Assembly (NCBI RefSeq): GCF_001661265.1
Contig: NW_017566998.1
Span: 483,627-547,626 of the forward strand
DNA: 64,000 bases
Direction of reading: 5' to 3'
Source: Saitoella complicata NRRL Y-17804
Lineage: Eukaryota; Ascomycota; Saitoellomycetes; Saitoellales; Saitoellaceae
Below the pieces are notes generated by a model. That model saw only the letters and a program-made list of their open reading frames with translations, had not been told where the DNA came from and searched no databases. Position numbers and translations under genes: made by a program. Each line of letters opens with the position of its first letter. Position 1 is the first letter of the stretch. Of this stretch, positions 55,709-64,000 are shown piece by piece.

Positions 55709-56175
55709 TTGTGGTTATGGAATGGATGGTAAGGAGATCGTAAAGAAGCTTGGCGTACGCTACGGACGAAGAGTATGCTTTATATCTCGGCGTTCGACTC
55801 GATTTCTCCTACGGATGTACTGGACACGAATAGTACTTATACGCGTTTTCGACGAATACCTCCTACCATCTCATCTTCCCGCACTTCCATCTTCGTGAGA
55901 CCCTCCGTAACCTCGCACGCGGCCAGCCGCACCTTTACACGGTTCACACACTGCCCATGTAACCGCTGGGAGCGTTCGTGACGGCAAGAAGTTAAATCAG
56001 AGCCCATCGCCGTAGGTGACGTCGTATTAAACGTTACTATGGGTATATCGCATCACATTATCAGAAACACTCGAATTTAAGGTATCTCACGGTATCCTTC
56101 CCACCCACCCCCCACCCACCCCCCATCCCCACCCCCCACCATCGATACTCCCCGTCCCTCCTTGCCCATGGCCAC
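55709..56175. other. Convergent 3' intergenic region with C-rich tract
   Basis: 467 bp between the regulator and OPT gene ends. A C-rich imperfect tandem (CCCACCCACCCCCCA-type units) occupies 56099-56142 and could form an i-motif/G-quadruplex on the other strand. Confidence 0.55.
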
Positions 56176-58572
56176 CTACTTCCACGTATCCGGCCCAAAA
56201 TACCCCTTCTCCGGCATCCTCAACCATGCCGTCCCCCTCGCATCCGCCGTCTCCTGCCACACGCTATTCCCCCACCACTCCAACCCCCCAACCCCCGAAT
56301 ACCCCAACGCGAAAAAGATGACAATCCCCGCGATCGCTAACCCGGCATCTAACGCAGCACTCGTGACATACGCATACTTTTGCCACCAAGCGGAGCGTCG
56401 GCGTTTGAGATAATAGTTGAAGAATGCACCGACGACGAACCAGGAGGTATAGTTTACCCCGGTTGCGGGCGGGTAGTTTCCCGTGCCGCCGAATATGACC
56501 ACCCAGTTCAGGTTCTTCAGGATCCTGTTCGTCGGAAACTTCTTCAAGAGTAGCCATGTGATGAGGGGAGCGAGAGCACCAATCCAAAACATATGCATCA
56601 ACCCCGAGTAAATCTTGCCAGGCGAATACAGCCTCTGCGGACCCACCGCACCCCAAATAACCGATGCCGCATAATTCGTCCGACCCTGGGGACAAGTGAA
56701 ACCGTCCGCTTGATCCAGCGTACAGATGCCCTCCACATTTTCCAACATGAAAATCAGAATCCCGACTTGCACGAGGGCACCAACAACACACGCAACCAAC
56801 TGCGCCCAAAACACCGTAATCTTGGGTAACTTCATGTACATCCCCAACTTCATATCCTGTGAGAAAGAGATGGCCTGCGAGATCCCCGTATAGGCATAAA
56901 ACTTGAACGTGAGTGCCACGATCGGTCTGCCCGGCAAGCTGTACCCACTGATAATCTGTCCCAACACCGTCATCTGATTCGTGTTTTGATTCGTGATGGC
57001 ATACACGACACCAATCGGCAACACGAAAAACACGACCATGCCCAACGCCAACGTAATCGCCCACACGGGCCACCCGATCGAATACCCCTCCATCGTGCCA
57101 ATCGTCGCTCCATACACGGCGAGGAGGATAACCGCATACCACCACTTCGGCACGCTCCGATACCGCTCCATCAACCTCGCATGAACGTCGAGTCCCCCCC
57201 GTCCCCTGAGCGCACCCCAAATCAACGACCCGTAATTCAGATACACGTACACGGGAGCCGCAGCCAAGACCGCAAACCCGGTCGAATACGCGATCGCGTA
57301 CGTCACAGGCAAAAACGGCGGTGAATACGCTTCGTACAAATCTTGTGCGAAGGCGCCGTTGCGCATGATCCTCGTCGCGTCGTATTCGGCTCCGGTGTTG
57401 TCGTACACCGTCGCGCTGGACATGGGGAGGTATGCGGATTGGAAGGTGTTTGTGTAGTAGAGGATCGGGGGGAGGACGGCGAAGAAGATGAACCACCCGA
57501 GGATCGTGTTGACTTGTGCGTTGAATGGGTAGAGGATCGGACTCAGGTTGTATGCGATTTGACTCCAGTCGAACGTGACCGGGAAAAAACCCAATCCCTG
57601 AACCTGTCCAAAGAGCTGGTTGACGACGACATTGTTGGGGGCGGCCCAGCAAATCCAGGTAAAGTACGAAAGCGCGGTAAACAAGTACCCGGGGAACCAG
57701 TACCATACAAAGGACGCGGCGAATACGATGAGAAAGTACTTGAACCTCGTAATCCGCCACCCATTCGCGATTGTGTTGGAGCGATCGTGTAACGTCTGGA
57801 ACAAGGCGACATTCGCCAACGTCGACGGCCACACCATCGACGCCGGCTTGACCAGCACATCACTGACCAACCCCGCGACACCCAACCCAAACAGCTGACA
57901 AGTAAGCACGAGCAAGATCTGATACCCATACGGCGCAGGTTGGTTATAAAAGGCGACTTGTGCCTGAATGATGTCTGTTGCCCACGCGGCCGTGTAGGAG
58001 ATGTTTGACATGATCGTCACCAACGTATGCTCCTTGATATTGAACTTTCGGTCTGGGTTGAGGGTCCAGCGGCCGCCGAGGTTCGGTCCGAGATCGAATG
58101 TGACGAGTGGGAGGATGTGGGCGAGTGCGTTCCCGAGTGGGTATGCGAGGAGTTGGACGACGAGGGAGGTTATGGTGACGGAGGGGTATCGCATCGAGAA
58201 GAACTGGTTCACGCCTGCTCCGATGACAACGGCGATGATTCCGAGGAACCAAGCGCGAAAGGTGTTGACGGGGAGGGTCGGGTCATCGGTCGGTGGGACC
58301 ACGGCTCTGACTTCCGGGTATGGGGAATCGTCTGCGGAGTCTGGAAGAACGGCAGTGGCATCTTCGGTAGCGTTGATGTATTTCCCTTGGAATTGGCGTT
58401 CGGGGTCGTCTGCTGGTGATTCACCTCGGACTTCGTAGATGTGTTTGTCGTCACGGCCCATGCCAGCGCCCTTGAGTTTCCGGTCGCGGTCGCGGTCGCG
58501 GTGGGTGGAGGATGTGGAGGCGACGGGGGAGAGTTCGATGGCTTGGCCTTCGATGACTTGCTCGCCTGCCAT
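56176..58572 (-). CDS. Oligopeptide transporter, OPT family
   Basis: Single exon, 798 aa. An acidic N-terminus carries SPYPEVRAVVPPTDDPTLPVNTFRAWFLGI, the OPT entry signature, followed by about 14-16 TM helices. Family motifs: NPDRKFNIKEHTLVTIMSNISYTAAWATDI, SDVLVKPASMVWPSTLANVALFQTLHD, FPGYLFTALSYFTWICWAAP, and GGTGNYPPATGVNYTSWFVVGAFFNYYLKRRR near the end. Proton-coupled uptake of tetra/pentapeptides, glutathione or related compounds at the plasma membrane is expected. It shares a 336 bp divergent promoter with the flavoenzyme gene, which contains three TGACTC elements. Confidence 0.95.
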   Translation of the reverse strand: MAGEQVIEGQAIELSPVASTSSTHRDRDRDRKLKGAGMGRDDKHIYEVRGESPADDPERQFQGKYINATEDATAVLPDSADDSPYPEVRAVVPPTDDPTLPVNTFRAWFLGIIAVVIGAGVNQFFSMRYPSVTITSLVVQLLAYPLGNALAHILPLVTFDLGPNLGGRWTLNPDRKFNIKEHTLVTIMSNISYTAAWATDIIQAQVAFYNQPAPYGYQILLVLTCQLFGLGVAGLVSDVLVKPASMVWPSTLANVALFQTLHDRSNTIANGWRITRFKYFLIVFAASFVWYWFPGYLFTALSYFTWICWAAPNNVVVNQLFGQVQGLGFFPVTFDWSQIAYNLSPILYPFNAQVNTILGWFIFFAVLPPILYYTNTFQSAYLPMSSATVYDNTGAEYDATRIMRNGAFAQDLYEAYSPPFLPVTYAIAYSTGFAVLAAAPVYVYLNYGSLIWGALRGRGGLDVHARLMERYRSVPKWWYAVILLAVYGATIGTMEGYSIGWPVWAITLALGMVVFFVLPIGVVYAITNQNTNQMTVLGQIISGYSLPGRPIVALTFKFYAYTGISQAISFSQDMKLGMYMKLPKITVFWAQLVACVVGALVQVGILIFMLENVEGICTLDQADGFTCPQGRTNYAASVIWGAVGPQRLYSPGKIYSGLMHMFWIGALAPLITWLLLKKFPTNRILKNLNWVVIFGGTGNYPPATGVNYTSWFVVGAFFNYYLKRRRSAWWQKYAYVTSAALDAGLAIAGIVIFFALGYSGVGGLEWWGNSVWQETADARGTAWLRMPEKGYFGPDTWK

Positions 58573-58908
58573 TGCAATTGTGGACGAGTCAAGTATTAGG
58601 GAGCGATAGGTAAGACGAGGAGTTTAAGTAGCTATCTATCTATCGTTATCGTTCAGCTGATAAGATTTCCCTTCCATCGCGACAAGATCATTGTAAGGTC
58701 CATCCGCGTCACAAGCCAACTCATCTCGCGCGAAGGTCCATCCGACGCCAAACTTTAATTTCTGACTTGCCGAGAACGTACCGAGAGTCAAGTAGGATAT
58801 TAGGTTTGCCGACGAGTCAAGTATAGGTCCATCCTCCCGATACAATAGTCATAAGTCCCGTCCGTCATCAAGAAAGCACCCGTACTGTCGCACCGTACAA
58901 TCGCAAAC
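58573..58908. promoter_or_regulatory. Divergent promoter OPT / amine-oxidase-like gene with three GAGTCAAGTA elements
   Basis: GAGTCAAGTA occurs at 58586-58595, 58785-58794 and 58814-58823; the first and third are embedded in the longer identical string GACGAGTCAAGTAT. GAGTCA is the complement of TGACTC, the core of the Gcn4/CpcA site. A (CTAT)n run lies near 58631-58646. Confidence 0.6.
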
Positions 58909-60330
58909 ATGTCTTCAACACTACCTCCACCTCCACCCCCCCTCACACTCTCCTCCCCAATCCTCATCATCGGCGCCGGCACCTTTGGCCTCTCAACAGC
59001 CCTCCACCTCGCCCGCCGCAACTACACGTCCATCACAGTCCTCGATCCCCATCCACCCCCCTCCCCCCTCTCCGCCGGTAGCGACATCAACAAAGTCGTA
59101 CAATCCGTCTACAAAGACAAATTTACGGAAAAGTTGGCCAAGAAGGCATTGGAAGGATGGCGAACAGATCCGGTATTCCGAGATGCATTCCACGAAACCG
59201 GAATCCTCTTTGCCGCAGATGACTCCAACATGGCAGCACTCGAGGAGGAGCTGGACGGTCTCCCGAACCGCGGGATCGAAGTCAACGGCAGAGACGAGTT
59301 CCGCGCCATCATCCCGGTCTTGTCAGGGGAGATGAACGGTTGGAAAGGGTCCTACCAAAAAGAGGGGTGCGGGTGGGTCCACGCCGCTGACGCCCTCCGC
59401 TCCTGCGTCAAAGCCTGCAAAGAGCTCGGCGTGACATTCGTCTCTGGCCCCGCCGGCACCGTCACATACCTCATCTACTCCCCCTCTTCCTCCCCCTCCC
59501 TCCCAGACATCCTCGGTGCAAAATCCAGCGATGGTACGGAATACCTCGCCACCCGTACAATCCTCGCCGCAGGCGCCTGGTCATCGACACTCTTCCCCTT
59601 CCACAACCAATTATTGGCGAAATGTTGGACGCTGGCACATATTCGACTCACCGAATCCGAACGCGCGAGATTTCGGGATGCGCCGGTGTTGTTGCACGTT
59701 GTCAAGGGATTCTTTTTTGAGCCGGATGCGGTGCGGGGGGAGGTTAAAGTGTGTAACGAGCATCCCGGGTACACATCCTACATCACCACCTCTACCCCCC
59801 GGTCGTCGTCGTCGTCGTCGTCGTCGTCGGAGCCGGAGCCGCAGCAGCAGCAGCAGCAGCAGAGCGTCCCATTTCACCGCTACTCAATCCCCCTCGAGTG
59901 CGAGGCGGCAATCCGAGACCTCCTCGCCGAAACAGTACCAGAATGGTCGTCCCGCCCCTTCACCCACGCCCGAATCTGCTGGTGCACAGACACCCCCGAC
60001 CGCGCATTCCTCATCACCCCACACCCCACACACCCACGCCTCCAACTCGCGACCGGAGACTCGGGACACGGGTTCAAGCATCTTCCTTCGATCGGGTCGT
60101 ATATCGCTGACTCGCTCGAGGGAGTGTTGGAGAGGGAGATGGAGGAGAGGTGGAGGTGGAGGCCGGAGACGGTTGGGGAGGGGAGAGGGGGGGAGGGAGA
60201 AGCGCAGGGAAGGTATGGGGGAGCTGGGAGGGTGAGGGATTTGAGTGAGGTTGAGGGATGGGTGAGGATGGAGCAGATGGGCGTGGAGGAGGTTACGGAG
60301 GGTGTTGCGAAGGATGAGGTCGCGTGGTAG
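58909..60330 (+). CDS. FAD-dependent amine oxidase, fructosyl-amino-acid (amadoriase)/saccharopine oxidase-like
   Basis: Single exon, 473 aa. Rossmann motif LIIGAGTFGLSTALHLARRNY, then SAGSDINKVVQSVYKD, GCGWVHAADALRSCVKACKELGVTF, RTILAAGAWSS, KGFFFEPDAVRGEVKVCNEHPGYT and GDSGHGFKHLPSIGSYIAD, all matching fungal fructosyl-amine oxidases. Cys357 in ICWCTDTPDRAFLI aligns with the cysteine that binds FAD covalently in monomeric sarcosine oxidase. A low-complexity insert (nine Ser, then seven Gln; residues about 299-320) sits between the substrate and C-terminal parts. The C-terminus (VAKDEVAW) has no PTS1, unlike many relatives. Expected reaction: oxidation of a secondary amine to imine with H2O2. 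Confidence 0.87.
   Translation: MSSTLPPPPPPLTLSSPILIIGAGTFGLSTALHLARRNYTSITVLDPHPPPSPLSAGSDINKVVQSVYKDKFTEKLAKKALEGWRTDPVFRDAFHETGILFAADDSNMAALEEELDGLPNRGIEVNGRDEFRAIIPVLSGEMNGWKGSYQKEGCGWVHAADALRSCVKACKELGVTFVSGPAGTVTYLIYSPSSSPSLPDILGAKSSDGTEYLATRTILAAGAWSSTLFPFHNQLLAKCWTLAHIRLTESERARFRDAPVLLHVVKGFFFEPDAVRGEVKVCNEHPGYTSYITTSTPRSSSSSSSSSEPEPQQQQQQQSVPFHRYSIPLECEAAIRDLLAETVPEWSSRPFTHARICWCTDTPDRAFLITPHPTHPRLQLATGDSGHGFKHLPSIGSYIADSLEGVLEREMEERWRWRPETVGEGRGGEGEAQGRYGGAGRVRDLSEVEGWVRMEQMGVEEVTEGVAKDEVAW
59803..59862 (+). repeat. (TCG)9 and (CAG)7 coding microsatellites
   Basis: TCG x9 at 59803-59829 (poly-Ser) and CAG x7 at 59842-59862 (poly-Gln), separated by two GAGCCG units, all in frame. 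Confidence 0.95.
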
Positions 60331-61738
60331 GGATCCGGTATATCCATGACAAGTGTTGTGCATTGTTGGACAAACTGATAATACATATGGAACTGCAACC
60401 TCAAGCGTCGCAACTCATGACAGCGAAGACAGACCAGAGTAATATAGATATTGTGTAACGTGTTTGAGCGTGAGACCTCTACCACTGGATCATTCCCACG
60501 ATTCTTGAATCTTTACCCGTTTCCGAGGACAAAGCAGTGACTACTGTATTTCTTGCGAGAGCGCGCCTGAGTCTTCTTGTACCATGGCAACCAGAACCCA
60601 CCCCGGTTCATCTTACAATAGTCTGTTGGTTGCTATCTTAGTGGTTGCGCTCCCTTGGAGCTTAGGGAGCCTGGCGCATGTCGCATGTCGCCAGAAAATA
60701 TCACACCGCTTTACCGCGCAATGGCGTATGCAGTTGTGTAATGCGCAACATGGCACAAATATCCGGACCGCACGGTCGTCGCCATATCGTAAACAACGCA
60801 TCACGTACGTGCGTAACGTTCAGACAATCCACGATCTTTCTTGCCCCTGATCAGAATTGTCAGTCACGATAGACTTGGAGAGCTCGAGTCCAGCAAGACG
60901 GCACCGAGAAGCCCGATGAGCAACGACGAAGCACAAGGCCTAGCTCGGTCCGCGTGAGGTCTGTGGTCTCTCAAGTTGACAATTTGTGCAATGAGAACCC
61001 GTAACGTACGACTGTAAGAGGCAGACCTATCCGCTCCTTCCATGACCTTCCCGCAGTCTGTCAACATGAGTGAGCGTGTGCGCGGCGCAAGACACGGGTT
61101 CAGCAGAGAATCTCTGTAGTTCGCGTAGGCCTGGGTGCCAGTCTCCGACGTTTTGAGGTGGCGTACACAGCTGTCCGGACACACGCAAAACGTCGCTTGC
61201 GAACGTGTAGTCGACGAGGACGCCGTGGGAACTCTTTACGACGCCTTGCCTAGATAATCGTGTTGCCTGCACATTGCCGGATTGTGTACATCGCCGTGCT
61301 CAGTATGCTACATGACGAGGACCAGGTAAAGGGATGCCCCGTCACACGTCGATTACCTCGCACTCGGCCCGATGATCACCCGTGCGGTGCACGTGAACGT
61401 TCCGTTAAGGTTACCATTTTGATGCTACACACCTTCCGACCTCCGACGCTGACAGCTACGCGTTACACCATCAGTTCCTCTTCCTGTTGAGGGCTGACGA
61501 TGTGCGGCGCGGACATTCAGTGTGACAGCGGAAGCTTGTATGACATCCAAGTTCGCGTCCCCGCTCTTTTTCACCGTCGGACCCGGCGCCGGCGGGATCC
61601 TGTTCAATGACAAAAGTCCATTGACAATGACTCGATCTACGTTACCACCCAGGTCAAAAACATATATAAGAGTACAATACGGATCCTCAATGGTTCTCCC
61701 ACTACAACCCAACTCACTCGTCCGCCAAACATTGAACA
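60331..61738. other. Intergenic region, 1.4 kb, with TATA box near its right end
   Basis: No convincing gene. TATATAA at 61663-61669 lies 70 bp upstream of the FAD-monooxygenase-like start codon. Confidence 0.45.
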
Positions 61739-63214
61739 ATGGGTCCACTGACGCACCAACTTACTCCCACGTCTGTTCCATCCACCACGACCACAAACAT
61801 CACCGGCCTTTCCACCCCGTGGCCGCTCAACAATACCCCCACCACCTCTTCTCACTCCCGCCACTCTCTCCACCTCCCAACAGCCCTCATAAAAGGCGCC
61901 GGCCCTGGTGGCCTCGCAGCCTCCATCACCCTTGCCCGTCTCGGCTACCTTACCCTCCTCATCGACAAACGCCCCACCCACTTCCGCACAAACTTCGTCG
62001 TTCTCCGACCCGAAACGCTTCGTCAGTTGTCCCTGCTCGGAGCTTTGAAGATCTTGGAGGAGGAAGGGAAGATCGAGAGGATTATGGACATGGAGGCGGA
62101 GTTCCCGGTCCCGGTTGAGGGGAGTGAGGGGGAGATCACGGTCGAGAGCATGAGGCCGCCGTTTGTGGACTGGAGGCAGGAGGGGTACGACGTTCCCGTT
62201 GTGAGGGATCTGGGAATGCAGCACAGTACTCACACCGTCCGAATCGCCGACCTCGAACACGCACTCCTCAAAGTCGCCCACCAACAAGGCGTCATCATCC
62301 TCCGCGAATCAACCGTCCGTCTCACTCGCACCACCGACCGCTTCCGTGCTACCTTGTCCCGCAACGGAGACGGCACCAACTTCGACCTCGGCTTTCCAGA
62401 CTTGATCGTCATCGCATCCGGCAAACGCGACCCAGAAGCCCTCCACGATATCGGCATAACCTACCTCCGCCACCACCGCCTAACTGCCTCCTCCCTCCCC
62501 ACCCTCGATCAACCCAACCTTCTCCTCCCCTCCCACCCCGGGCCCCTGGAACGTCAGTTTTTCATCACGTTCGAAGTCAAGAGTCAGACTCCACCCTCCG
62601 GCACCGTTCGTCTCCGTCTCCTTCCCCGTCGCGATGGGGAGAGCGGCGTGTTGGAGCGACAAGTCGAGTCCGCACATTTCGCGCATCAAGGATCCATTAT
62701 TTTCGGTCTCCAGATTCCTCGTGTTATCGAGCCGACCGACGAATGCTCAATCGGACACTACGTCCTCGGCAAAGCCAACGAGATCCTCTGTTCGGAGTAC
62801 AAGTCGCTCGAGGAGATGCCGATCGTGTGGGGAAGTCCGACGAAACCATTCGTCGTCGAAGTTTGTTCTGCCCGTACATTCACCTACGGCTCCAACCTCG
62901 TCCTCCTAGGTGATGCCGCAGGATCATCAACACTATGTACGGGTCAAGGCGCCGAAATCGCCGCAACCGTCGACCCCCTCAACCTCCGGGACTTGGCAGA
63001 AGGGCTGAAGAAGAGGAGGGAGGCGGAAGCAAAAGGCCATGGAGTGGAGACAACGAAGAGTCAGGAGGAGTTGTTGGCGGAGTATAACGTGAGAAAGGCA
63101 GAAACTTTGCTGCTCTGGAGCGAGACGAGCGATAAGTTTTGGTTGGAGAAGGAGGAGGTCGAGGAGATCAGGAGGAAGACGCGGGTTGGTCGTACGAGGG
63201 CCGCCAGGCTTTAG
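61739..63214 (+). CDS. FAD-binding monooxygenase-like protein (most distal gene)
   Basis: Single exon, 491 aa. After a Ser/Thr-rich N-terminal stretch of about 48 residues comes the dinucleotide-binding motif ALIKGAGPGGLAASITLARLGYLTLLIDKRP; the usual hydrophobic residue before GxGxxG is Lys. It continues with RPETLRQLSLLGALKIL, HTVRIADLEHALLKVAHQQGV and the second FAD motif NLVLLGDAAGSSTLCTGQGAEIAA. This is a group A flavoprotein hydroxylase/squalene-epoxidase-like fold; no specific substrate. The CTGQG in place of a typical HP-(x)-GQG is odd and may mean an atypical active site. It ends only 664 bp from the telomere. Confidence 0.75.
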   Translation: MGPLTHQLTPTSVPSTTTTNITGLSTPWPLNNTPTTSSHSRHSLHLPTALIKGAGPGGLAASITLARLGYLTLLIDKRPTHFRTNFVVLRPETLRQLSLLGALKILEEEGKIERIMDMEAEFPVPVEGSEGEITVESMRPPFVDWRQEGYDVPVVRDLGMQHSTHTVRIADLEHALLKVAHQQGVIILRESTVRLTRTTDRFRATLSRNGDGTNFDLGFPDLIVIASGKRDPEALHDIGITYLRHHRLTASSLPTLDQPNLLLPSHPGPLERQFFITFEVKSQTPPSGTVRLRLLPRRDGESGVLERQVESAHFAHQGSIIFGLQIPRVIEPTDECSIGHYVLGKANEILCSEYKSLEEMPIVWGSPTKPFVVEVCSARTFTYGSNLVLLGDAAGSSTLCTGQGAEIAATVDPLNLRDLAEGLKKRREAEAKGHGVETTKSQEELLAEYNVRKAETLLLWSETSDKFWLEKEEVEEIRRKTRVGRTRAARL

Positions 63215-63877
63215 GATAGAGGAATAGTTGTTTGGCAGTGCACACGAGATCATGTTTTTGATACACCTACTTAGTTGAATGGTCTCACGGGTTTACTTGT
63301 AACCACCCTATTCCTAGTACATCGACGGTTTCAGGCTGAAGCCGAAAGGGCACGGCCACACCCACAGCCTATTACTAGTACATGGAGGGTTTATGGCATA
63401 AAACCTCTGTTTTGGGCAAGACTAGACCATAAGCGGTAGGGATCGCCGGGTCGGGGGAGGGGCCATGGTATCAAGAGGTACCATGGTATCACCGGCAAAA
63501 AAGTAGGGTGACGGGAATTGACGAAAATCGGACTGGACCTAGAGAACCCGAAAAGGGAGGGCCGGCAAAACTTTAAGATACTAGCTCCATCGTGAGCGAA
63601 GATATTGACGCTTGAATGCCAGATTCTTACAAGATACGTTGTATAGTTGTCAAACATATCATTCTGATTGGAAAAATCGTGGCGTCGAGGAGGATATGTT
63701 GGATTCAGTTACCTGCTCGAAAAAAACGTAATTTCTCTTCGCAGTAGGAAAATGCTTAGTACATCTCTAATCGAAGCCGACGGTCCAGTTTAGTCAGTCA
63801 AGGTGACAAGGTCAACTGAGAAAAACGACGGTTGCGTTAAGTCACCGGTCTCAGTCAAGGTGACATGCTTTGACAAC
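63215..63877. other. Subtelomeric non-coding region with short direct repeats
   Basis: Direct repeats: CCTATTNCTAGTACAT near 63307 and 63367; CCATGGTATCA near 63463 and 63481; CAGTCAAGGTGACA near 63796 and 63853. No gene. Confidence 0.65.
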
Positions 63878-64000
63878 GGTTAGGGTTAGGGTTAGGGTTA
63901 GGGTTTGGGTTAGGGTTAGGGTTAGGGTTAGGGTTAGGGTTAGGGTTAGGGTTAGGGTTAGGGTTAGGGTTAGGGTTAGGGTTAGGGTTAGGGTTAGGGT
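63878..64000 (+). repeat. Telomere, (TTAGGG)n
   Basis: About 20 tandem TTAGGG units reach the window end, marking a chromosome terminus. One variant unit TTTGGG occurs at 63904-63909. Confidence 0.99.

Noticed and set aside
56264-57832. 522-codon minus-strand open frame
   Set aside because: Overlaps the OPT transporter on the same strand in another frame; sequence is Arg/Val/Gly-rich with no domain, while the OPT frame is unmistakable.
60584-60850. 88-codon frame with a hydrophobic segment (LLVAILVVALPWSLG)
   Set aside because: Could suggest a small secreted protein, but the hydrophobic stretch is not at the N-terminus and the rest lacks Cys pattern or similarity.

Overview
The window is the right-hand end of a chromosome from a filamentous ascomycete (most likely Pezizomycotina). 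The evidence is the terminal (TTAGGG)n array at 63878-64000, many 52-63 bp GT-AG introns with CTAAC/CTGAC branch sites, fungal-specific families (RRN6-like, ILM1, complex I 21.3 kDa subunit, Zn2Cys6 regulator, Dal5-type permeases) and a diverged repeat pair with RIP-like transitions. The left edge cuts an Apd1/AIM32-like gene.

Layout. 1-20 kb is a dense housekeeping block: Apd1-like [2Fe-2S] protein (partial), class I histone deacetylase, Ser-rich single-pass membrane protein interrupted by an assembly gap in a TCC microsatellite, COA1 and RRN6 sharing a 144 bp divergent promoter, RBX1, a secreted DPBB/expansin-like protein, a single-pass membrane protein, and CRM1 exportin. 20-23.6 kb is poor in intact genes and holds two degenerate-looking coding stretches and repeat copy A. 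23.6-38.7 kb is dense again: TXNDC17-like thioredoxin, a HEI10/Zip3-like RING protein divergent from a JmjC protein, an EamA transporter, two Dal5-type permeases flanking COQ2, a PITH protein and a complex I subunit. 38.7-41.4 kb is a gene desert with repeat copy B, which carries a short interstitial telomere tract. 41.4-51.1 kb carries an unknown protein, ILM1, a large molybdopterin oxidoreductase, a prion-like vWA protein and a peroxisomal (AKL-ending) CoA ligase. 51.1-53.7 kb is another desert. 53.7-63.2 kb is the subtelomeric catabolic block: Zn2Cys6 regulator, OPT oligopeptide transporter, divergent amadoriase/saccharopine-oxidase-like flavoenzyme and an FAD monooxygenase-like protein, then unique subtelomere and telomere.

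Most notable: an apparent 2-nucleotide exon in RBX1 splitting the conserved Trp codon; three GAGTCAAGTA (Gcn4-type TGACTC) elements in the OPT/flavoenzyme divergent promoter, suggesting an amino-acid-control peptide/amine uptake and oxidation module; a molybdenum enzyme lacking the usual fourth FeS cysteine; and a RIP-marked repeat pair, one copy with internal telomeric sequence. No tRNA, rRNA, CRISPR or intact transposon was recognised. All gene models are predictions from sequence reading; exon boundaries were placed by reading-frame phase, GT-AG signals and remembered family conservation.
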